Assembly: GCF_036250735.1 (NCBI RefSeq)
Contig: NZ_CP109430.1
Location: forward strand, 8,866,001 to 8,930,000
Source of the DNA: Streptosporangium sp. NBC_01495
Lineage (GTDB): Bacteria; Actinomycetota; Actinomycetes; Streptosporangiales; Streptosporangiaceae
Reading direction: 5' to 3'
DNA length: 64,000 nucleotides
The position numbers and the translations under genes were made by a program. The first letter of the stretch is position 1; every line of letters begins with the position of its first letter. Positions 58,495 through 64,000 of this stretch are shown in pieces. The notes below the pieces were generated by a model that was not told the origin of the DNA, did no database searches, and saw nothing but the letters and a program-made list of their open reading frames with translations.

Positions 58495-59255
58495 GCGAAC
58501 CCCCAGCTCCCGAGTAGCACGGCGAGTGCCGCACCCGGCAACATACCGGCGACGAGCCACTGCCGCGAAGCGGCGGAGAGGTCCTGGATGACCGGCATCG
58601 AGCCGGTGTAGCCCCGGCTGAGCATCGCCAGGTGCACCCGCTCGCCCCGCTCGTACGAGCGGATGAACAGCGCCCCCGCCGACCTGGCGACCACCGGGAT
58701 GTGCCGCACGTCCCTGGCCACGAACCCGCGCGACTCCCTCGCCACCCGCATCCGGCGCATCTCGTCCAGGATCACGTCCATGTAGCGGAGCATGAACATG
58801 GCGATCTGCACCAGCAGCGGCGGCAGCCTCAGGCGCTGGGCGCCCAGCAGTATCAGCCGCGGCTCGGTGGTGGCCGCCAGCAGCACGCTCGCGACCACGC
58901 CCAGGGTCGCCTTGGCCAGGATGTTCCAGGCGGCCCACAGGCCCGCGACGCTGAGCGAGAGCCCCATGAAGGTCACCCGCTCGCCGAACCCGATGAACGG
59001 GATGGCCAGCGCGAACACCACGAACGGGACCTCGACCGCCATCCGCCGCAGCACGAATCCCGCCGGGACGCGGGCGAGTGCCGTCACGGAGGCCAGGAGC
59101 ACGGCGTACAGCCCGAAGGCCCAGAACCACTCGCGCGGGGTGGCGACCACCACCAGGGCGAACCCGGCCACCGCCACCAGCTTGCACTGGGGCGGCAGCC
59201 GGTGCACGAGCGTGTCGCCCGGCCGGTGGAGCTGGTGATGGTGGCCCGATCCCAC
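58491..59255 (-). CDS. cbiQ: Cobalt/nickel ECF transporter transmembrane subunit
   Basis: A 254-aa T-component with about five or six helices. It has LPPQCKLVAVAGFALVVVATP at the start, the coupling motifs AMFMLRYMDVILDEMRRMRVARESRGF (first ARG-type motif) and SYERGERVHLAMLSRGYTG (second), which dock onto CbiO. It begins at GTG 59255, sharing one base with the CbiMN stop (TAGTG), and overlaps cbiO at its end. Confidence 0.94.
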   Translation of the reverse strand: MGSGHHHQLHRPGDTLVHRLPPQCKLVAVAGFALVVVATPREWFWAFGLYAVLLASVTALARVPAGFVLRRMAVEVPFVVFALAIPFIGFGERVTFMGLSLSVAGLWAAWNILAKATLGVVASVLLAATTEPRLILLGAQRLRLPPLLVQIAMFMLRYMDVILDEMRRMRVARESRGFVARDVRHIPVVARSAGALFIRSYERGERVHLAMLSRGYTGSMPVIQDLSAASRQWLVAGMLPGAALAVLLGSWGFA

Positions 59256-60313
59256 TAGACGGAGACCTTCTTGTCGCTGTCGTCCCTGCCGGTGCCACCG
59301 TCCTCGCGGCGGCGCACGGCGTAGAACACCCCGCCGCCGACGGCGAGGGTCACCCCGACGCCGATCACCCCGGCCACGCCCACCGGGATGCCGCCCACGT
59401 CCCCGTAGTCGGCGAGCGGCTGCTCGCCCAGCGAGTGGTCGGTCGCCTGGCCGATGAAGCCCTTGTCCTCGGCGACCGACTCCAGTCCGTCGGGCGAGGA
59501 GGAGGCGTAGAAACTGACGACGCCCGCCAGCAGCGCCGCCACCGCGATCCCGGCGGGCAGGAACCAGCCCGGACGGCGGGCGGCGACCGGCGCCGAAGAC
59601 GCGGCGGACCTCGGGGTCTCGGGGGTGACGGTCACGTCGCCGTCCGCCCCGCGCAGGATCAGCGGCGCGACGAGCTCGCGGGCGCCGTAGACCAGGTCGG
59701 GCCGGATCGCCAGCACGGTGCTGACGGTGACCGCGGTGATCAGGCCCTCTCCCACGCCGATGAGCAGGTGCACGCCGCCCATCGCCGCGGCGACCGTGCC
59801 GATCTCGATGGGCGCGGTACCGCCGGCCCAGAACAGCAGGGTGAACGCCAGCGCCGAGGCGGGCACCGAGACCAGCGCCGCGACGAACGAGGCCGCCACC
59901 ACGGCGCCCCTGTTCCGCACGCTCCGGGTGATCAGGCGGAAGACACCCCACCCGACCAGCACGGCGACGAGGCCCATCAGCGTGATGTTGACGCCCAGCG
60001 CGGTCAGCCCGCCGTCGGCGAAGAAGAACGCCTGCACCAGGAGGACCACGGCCACGCACAACACCGCCGTGTACGGGCCGACGAGTATCGCGGCGAGTGC
60101 GCCCCCGAGGAGGTGACCGCTGGTGCCCGCGGCGACCGGGAAATTGAGCATCTGGACCGCGAATATGAAGGCGGCGACCAGGCCGGCCATGGGAGCGGTG
60201 CGGTCGTCGAGCTCGCGGCGGGCGCCGCGCAGGCAGACGGCCACCCCGGCGGCGGCCACCACTCCCGCCGACACCGAGACGGCGGCGTTGAAAAAGCCAT
60301 CGGGTACGTGCAC
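59255..60313 (-). CDS. cbiM: Fused cobalt/nickel transporter CbiM and PDGLE/CbiN-like domain
   Basis: A 352-aa fusion. The CbiM part (about 1-220) starts MHVPDGFFN, the metal-binding N-terminus with its conserved His2, and has NFPVAAGTSGHLLGGALAAILVGP and MGGVHLLIGVGEGLITA, with about seven helices. A linker leads to a CbiN-like region (about 250-340) with helix, FYASSSPDGLESVAEDKGF (the PDGLE signature) and a second helix. GTG 60313 gives GTG-CAC, needed because the conserved His is residue 2. The family imports Co2+ or Ni2+. The likely promoter lies within the short upstream gap. Confidence 0.95.
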   Translation of the reverse strand: MHVPDGFFNAAVSVSAGVVAAAGVAVCLRGARRELDDRTAPMAGLVAAFIFAVQMLNFPVAAGTSGHLLGGALAAILVGPYTAVLCVAVVLLVQAFFFADGGLTALGVNITLMGLVAVLVGWGVFRLITRSVRNRGAVVAASFVAALVSVPASALAFTLLFWAGGTAPIEIGTVAAAMGGVHLLIGVGEGLITAVTVSTVLAIRPDLVYGARELVAPLILRGADGDVTVTPETPRSAASSAPVAARRPGWFLPAGIAVAALLAGVVSFYASSSPDGLESVAEDKGFIGQATDHSLGEQPLADYGDVGGIPVGVAGVIGVGVTLAVGGGVFYAVRRREDGGTGRDDSDKKVSV

Positions 60314-60382
60314 TACAAGCCTCCGAAATGCGGATTTGCCCCTAACTTTAGGCCATGGGCTTGTAGTTGCAAGAAGGTGGCA
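60312..60382 (-). promoter_or_regulatory. Compact promoter/operator region of cbiMNQO
   Basis: The gap to the upstream gene is 69 bp. On the minus strand TTGCAA (60372-60367) and TAAAGT (60350-60345) are 16 nt apart, a good -35/-10 pair. A 10-bp inverted repeat, ACTACAAGCC, spans 60312-60321 and 60358-60367, overlapping the start codon, the RBS edge and the promoter spacer. TTGCAA resembles half of the nickel-repressor Nur motif (inference). Confidence 0.5.
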
Positions 60383-62317
60383 TTAACGCACGATACGTCT
60401 AATGAAAGTTCTGGGGCCGAGAGTTCGGACCACCGTACTGAGCCGGCCCTTCCCCGCCGTGGCGTAGGGCCTGACACTCCACCGGATCGCGCCGCGCCAC
60501 CACGTGCGCGGATGCTCGATCACCTCGGGCACCGCCTCGATCCTGAAGCGCGCGGGTGGCCCGCCCAGGTCGAGCTCCAGGTAGGCGTCCCAGGTGCCGG
60601 GGCCCAGCCGCCCCATCGCCTGGGACGCCGTGAACGTGCCGCCCTCGCCGACCGTGACCGGCTCGCGCCGCTCCCGGCTCGACTCTCGCTCCCGCCAGAC
60701 CAGATAGCGCACAGCCTCCGCCGCCGGGGCCTCCGTGCCCACGCTGACCTCGCCGTCGAGCACCAGCCGGTGCCCGGCCGCCCAGCGGGCGCGCACCAGC
60801 CTCGCGCCGCCCGGCACCGCGACCACGTGCCCGCCGATGTCGAGGCTGAGGTTGCCGTACGGGTGGGTGAAGTACGGGAGGGCGACGACGTCGCCGACCA
60901 CGCGCGGCGCGGGCGGCGCGATCAGCCCCTCCCCGTCGGCGCCCAGGCGCGCGAGCCGGGGGACGCCCTCGAAGGCGACGCTCACGTGGACGTCCCAGAT
61001 GCCGGAGGACAGGGTGGTGACGTCGACGGTGCCGGTGAACCCCGCGCAGTCGCCGGTCACCGGGACCACGACCTCGTCGGAGGGACCGGGGTCGGCGTGC
61101 CGGCGTCGCAGCACCAGGGCGAGGTCCCCACCGGTGATCTCCGGGCGGTCGTAGCGCTCCAGCGTGCTCAGCGCCACCTTGCCCGAGATCGCCAGCCTCC
61201 CCTCGCGTTCCCGCTCCCAGCGGAGCGCGGTGAGCTCCCGGCGGACCGAGGCCGACTCGATGTGCGCCAGCCGCACCAGGCGGTCGATGTCCTGCAGCGC
61301 GGCGATCCGGCTCCGGTCGATCGCGGGGAGCCGCTCGCGGACCCCGTCGGTCAGCCACCGCTCGCACATGTCGGCCACCTCGGCGGCGATCTCCTTGCGC
61401 TGGACCTCCCCGGCGTCCAGGAAGGGCCTGCCGAGGTTGCCGAAGGCGTCCATCCGGAAGTGGCGCCGCAGGAGGTGGTCGCGGAGGTCTCCCGGGCGCA
61501 CGTGGGCGAGTATCAGCTCGATCGGCCGCTTGATCATCCGCAGCCAGGAGACCGGGTCGCGGCTGCCCTGCCGCTGCATGATGCTGGTGCCGTCCGGCCG
61601 GGCGACCAGGTGGTAGCAGTCGTAGTCGGCGACCACCGAGATCACCTCCGCGTGACAGTAGGCGTGGGTGGTGAAGACCACGTCCTCCCCCACCAGGAGC
61701 GTCTCGTCGAAGCGGATGGCGTGCCGCTCCAGCATCTCCCTGCGGAACAGCTTGAAGCAGCTCAGGCTGTTGTAGACCGCGCTGTCGCCGAGCGGCACCC
61801 GCTCGGCGTTCTCCTTGAACATCGAGATCGGCACCTTGCGGTCATGCCCGACGATCTTCCCGAGCACGATGTCCGAGCCGTTGCGGTCGGCCATCGCGAG
61901 CATCCGCTCCAGCGCCTGGGGGCCGAGGTAGTCGTCCGCGTCGCAGAAGAAGACGTACCTGCCGCGCGCGTGGGAGAGCCCGACGTTGCGCGGGCGTCCC
62001 GCGCCGCCGGACGCCGCCTGCCTGACGACGCGGATCACGCCGCGGTGGCAGGAGGCGTACAGGTCGAGCAGCGCGGCACCGCCGTCGGTGGAACCGTCGT
62101 CGACGACCACCACCTCCAGGGCGACCCGCTGGATCAGCAGCGAGGTCAGGCATCTGTCGAGATAGGGCCCGCAGTTGTGAAGCGGGACGATCACGGTGAC
62201 GTCGACGTCGGACCGGATCGCCTCCTCGCTCGTGATGTCGCGGCCGCCCCGCTCCATGCTCGTGATATCGCAGCCGTCCCGCCCTGTGCGGACTCGCTGG
62301 AGGATCGTTACTGTCAC
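60383..62317 (-). CDS. Glycosyltransferase family 2 protein with C-terminal extension
   Basis: A 644-aa protein. The GT-A domain (about 38-260) has DVTVIVPLHNCGPYLDRCLTSLL, VVVVDDGSTDGG, GRPRNVGLSHARGRYVFFCDADDYLG (metal-binding DxD), and LVGEDVVFTTHAYC. The C-terminal 380 residues are a helical stretch followed by beta-rich regions (GTWDAYLELDLGG, GIWDVHVSVAFEG) that recall the wall-polymer glycosyltransferases (TagF/CDP-glycerol-type neighbours). It probably adds sugars to a surface polymer. GTG 62317 has weak SD; an ATG at 62257 is a possible start. The N-terminal 35 residues contain a short RDITS repeat. Confidence 0.9.
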   Translation of the reverse strand: MTVTILQRVRTGRDGCDITSMERGGRDITSEEAIRSDVDVTVIVPLHNCGPYLDRCLTSLLIQRVALEVVVVDDGSTDGGAALLDLYASCHRGVIRVVRQAASGGAGRPRNVGLSHARGRYVFFCDADDYLGPQALERMLAMADRNGSDIVLGKIVGHDRKVPISMFKENAERVPLGDSAVYNSLSCFKLFRREMLERHAIRFDETLLVGEDVVFTTHAYCHAEVISVVADYDCYHLVARPDGTSIMQRQGSRDPVSWLRMIKRPIELILAHVRPGDLRDHLLRRHFRMDAFGNLGRPFLDAGEVQRKEIAAEVADMCERWLTDGVRERLPAIDRSRIAALQDIDRLVRLAHIESASVRRELTALRWEREREGRLAISGKVALSTLERYDRPEITGGDLALVLRRRHADPGPSDEVVVPVTGDCAGFTGTVDVTTLSSGIWDVHVSVAFEGVPRLARLGADGEGLIAPPAPRVVGDVVALPYFTHPYGNLSLDIGGHVVAVPGGARLVRARWAAGHRLVLDGEVSVGTEAPAAEAVRYLVWRERESSRERREPVTVGEGGTFTASQAMGRLGPGTWDAYLELDLGGPPARFRIEAVPEVIEHPRTWWRGAIRWSVRPYATAGKGRLSTVVRTLGPRTFIRRIVR

Positions 62318-62488
62318 CGCCGCGCCCCTCGTCGGTCACTTTCCGCTTATCTAGCGTCTCAGTATGTGACGAAGGGGCGCCCGTACGGGGCGAATCCACA
62401 GGGTTGCCTCCCCGATCCACCGGTGCGGGAGACGCATGGGGAGTGAAACAACCGTTTCGTACGTCTTGCGCGATACCCCCGAACCTCG

Positions 62489-63520
62489 TCAGACCTCGTC
62501 GGGCCTCGCCGCCGCGACCCGGGCGGAGTCCTCACGGCCGTCCCCGACGGGGTCGCCATCGCCCTCGCCGCCCTGCCGAGCGGGGTCGTCACGACCGCGC
62601 GAAGCCCGGTGCGCCCCGGGCACCCGTGTCCGGAACCGGCGGCGCAGCAGCCAGGCGAGGACGTACAGGGCCACCGCCACCGCGAGCAGCGCCCCGAGGA
62701 AGTGGAGCGGAAGGATGACCAGCGTGGCGCTCCGCGTGGAGGTCCCGCCGGTACCCGAGACCGACACCGTCGCGCGGCAGACGCACATGAACGGCGGGTT
62801 CTCCCACCTGGCGGTGACGGTCCTGCCGACCCCGCGGGGCAGGGTGAAGTCGGGGAACGGCACGTCGTACCCGTTCACGACGACCTTCAGGCCCCGAGGG
62901 GCGAGGAAGTCGCGGTGGACGGTCCCGGTGTTGTCGACGGTGGCGGTGAAGTCGATGGGCCCGCCCGTCGCGAAGCCGCTGGAGGTGGTGAGGTCGTCGA
63001 CGCGCAAGGACGTGTCGATCGCCCCCGGAAGCGTGAGATAGATGGGCGTTCCGATCACCCGGTTGACCCTGAGGTTGCCTTCGCCGGAATCGGCGGGCAC
63101 GGCGAAGAGCAGGGCCACCTGGTACCCGCCGGGCTCGGGCCTGGGCGGGGGATCGATCCGTACGGTGACGCCCCGCTCCGCGCCAGGGGCGAGGCGGAAG
63201 CCCGCCGGCGTGACCCTGAGCCAGCCGGCGGCGGAGCCGGGGGCGGCACGCTCGAAGGCCGTCCGGCCGGTTCCGTCCACCGTGAAGTTCGCCCTGCCGA
63301 CGGCAACGTCGAGCGGCGACCGGCCCCTGTTGGCCACACGGAACGACTGGGGGTCGTCGATCCCCTCCGGCCCGACCGCCAGGCGTGCCGGGCTCACCGT
63401 GAGCGAGAAGTCCGGATTCGGGGCCGGGCCGGAAGCCCCCAAAACCCCGGAACCCGTCACCGAGGCCATGCCGCCCGCCACGAGAAACGCGACGATCACG
63501 CGCTGGAGCCCTCCGGCCAC
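62489..63520 (-). CDS. Secreted, membrane-anchored beta-domain protein
   Basis: A 343-aa protein. A signal peptide (VIVAFLVAGGMASVTGSGVLGAS) precedes two Ig-like beta domains, the first with DFSLTVSPARLAVGPEGIDDPQSFRVANRGRSPLDVAVG and GSAAGWLRVTPAGFRLAPGAERGVTVRIDPP, the second with FTATVDNTGTVHRDFLAPRGLKVVVNG. One C-terminal helix (LHFLGALLAVAVALYVLAWLL) and a long basic/acidic cytoplasmic tail (about 60 residues) follow. The layout is like the DUF916/WxL-adjacent peptidoglycan-binding proteins and COG1470 proteins. A Cys pair, CVC, near residue 250 may form a disulphide. No partner is seen. Confidence 0.82.
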   Translation of the reverse strand: MAGGLQRVIVAFLVAGGMASVTGSGVLGASGPAPNPDFSLTVSPARLAVGPEGIDDPQSFRVANRGRSPLDVAVGRANFTVDGTGRTAFERAAPGSAAGWLRVTPAGFRLAPGAERGVTVRIDPPPRPEPGGYQVALLFAVPADSGEGNLRVNRVIGTPIYLTLPGAIDTSLRVDDLTTSSGFATGGPIDFTATVDNTGTVHRDFLAPRGLKVVVNGYDVPFPDFTLPRGVGRTVTARWENPPFMCVCRATVSVSGTGGTSTRSATLVILPLHFLGALLAVAVALYVLAWLLRRRFRTRVPGAHRASRGRDDPARQGGEGDGDPVGDGREDSARVAAARPDEV

Positions 63521-63905
63521 CGCACATCCCCCTGCCGTCGTGGAACGCCGCCGGAGTCCGCCTCGGCGGTCACACCCCGACTGGACACTCCGCGACCATC
63601 GCGCTCGCCATCACCGCGCCCCTGAGCACCAACGGGGCCCTTCCCCAAAGATCCCCTCAAGATCTTTTTTACCCATAGTAGTCATTTGATCACACAGGGC
63701 GCAAGCTCCGGAGGGACATGTCGGCCGCGCCCCCGGTGCCCCCGGCGCCCCCGGCGCCCCCGGCGCGCGACGCTTTCCGAAGTCGCGTTCCGAAGTCGCG
63801 TTCCGAAGTCGCGTTCCGAAGTCGCGTTCCGAAGTCGCGTTCCGAAGTCGCGTTCCGAAGTCGCGTTCCGAAGTCGCGTTCCGAAGTCGCGTTTAGGGTG
63901 AGGCC
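63521..63905. other. Gap with tandem repeats between divergent genes
   Basis: About 385 bp. An AT-rich stretch near 63650-63690 (TTTTTTACCCATAGTAGTC) may hold the promoter of the beta-domain protein. 63731-63766 carries about four CCCCCGGCG units. 63781-63892 is the 13-bp array. No gene. Confidence 0.55.
63781..63892 (+). repeat. 13-bp tandem array (8 perfect units plus partials)
   Basis: The unit AGTCGCGTTCCGA is repeated without variation for eight copies, with partial copies at both ends. The array ends in GTTTAGGGTG, and the last bases (TAGGGT) resemble a -10 element 10 bp before the next ATG. Confidence 0.97.
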
Positions 63906-64000
63906 ATGAGCCGATGGACGCAGCCCGCTGCCGACGCCGGCCTGGCGACGCTCGTCGGGGTCCTGGTGGGCATCGCGATGAGCGTGGCGATCGAGCCCGC
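63906..64000 (+). CDS. Membrane protein, N-terminal fragment (cut by window edge)
   Basis: Only 31 codons are seen: MSRWTQPAADAGLATLVGVLVGIAMSVAIEP. A hydrophobic helix occupies about residues 12-30. The ATG lies 10 bp after TAGGGT, so a leaderless transcript starting at or near the ATG is plausible. The family cannot be named from this fragment. Confidence 0.5.
   Translation, partial: MSRWTQPAADAGLATLVGVLVGIAMSVAIEP

Noticed and set aside
60314..60382. Cobalamin riboswitch upstream of cbiM
   Set aside because: The gap is only 69 bp, and no B12-box-like sequence is present. A DNA operator or short hairpin is more likely.
59078..62446. 1122-codon plus-strand open frame
   Set aside because: Antisense to the glycosyltransferase and cbi genes. 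Its translation is low-complexity Arg/Gly/His/Asp typical of the complementary strand of high-GC genes, without any domain.

Overview
The window is high-GC actinobacterial DNA, probably from the Streptosporangiales (Streptosporangium/Nonomuraea-like; inferred from protein character, not proven). Evidence is the GC-rich third codon positions, frequent GTG and TTG starts, short-overlap operons (ATGA, GTGA), apparently leaderless genes, a DmdR1/IdeR-type DtxR regulator, class F sortases, SigE-family and ECF sigma factors, and the order tRNA-Trp, secE, nusG, rplK, rplA, lipoprotein, rplJ, rplL, rpoB.

Layout. 1-7.6 kb: the start of rpoB and the secE-nusG-rplKA / rplJL ribosomal block, all on the minus strand, with clear terminators, an L10-type leader, and two Mce-associated-type membrane proteins inserted between rplL and rpoB. 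7.9-9.1 kb: a divergent class I aminotransferase. 9.3-20.3 kb: a signalling region with three paralogous NB-ARC/TPR (STAND) ATPases that lack a recognisable DNA-binding domain, two sigma/membrane-partner pairs, and an adenosine-deaminase-family gene. 20.6-25 kb: a methyltransferase, a secreted protein, an OmpR/histidine-kinase pair and a 63-aa basic Pro/Met-rich protein. 25-28.3 kb: a thiolase and the first sortase/surface-protein pair. 28.2-36.4 kb: a DUF2291 + sugar-type ABC ATPase + permease operon without a substrate-binding protein, followed by a PaoABC/YagTSR-like molybdenum hydroxylase. 36.5-42.5 kb: a methyltransferase, two secreted proteins that share one promoter/signal-peptide module, and the second sortase/surface-protein pair. 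42.8-57.5 kb: mostly metabolic and regulatory genes (acyl-CoA dehydrogenase, alpha/beta hydrolase, SpoIIE phosphatase, DtxR regulator, MFS exporter, pdxH, citrate synthase, serC, BlaI-type regulator, rhomboid protease, enoyl-CoA hydratase, SDR, STAS protein). 57.7-60.3 kb: a cobalt/nickel ECF transporter (cbiMN-Q-O). 60.4-64 kb: a glycosyltransferase, a secreted membrane-anchored protein, a 13-bp tandem array and the start of a membrane protein.

Most interesting non-coding structure: a silent-substitution relic of the rplK 5' end sits between two identical palindromes in the nusG-rplK spacer; several genes have their 3' ends echoed as degenerate tandem repeats just downstream; two neighbouring genes of unrelated function share promoter, RBS and signal-peptide sequence; and both sortase partners carry a non-canonical xA[S/Q]TG tail instead of LPXTG. 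No insertion sequence, prophage or credible CRISPR array was seen. No clearly new defence or biosynthetic system is evident.
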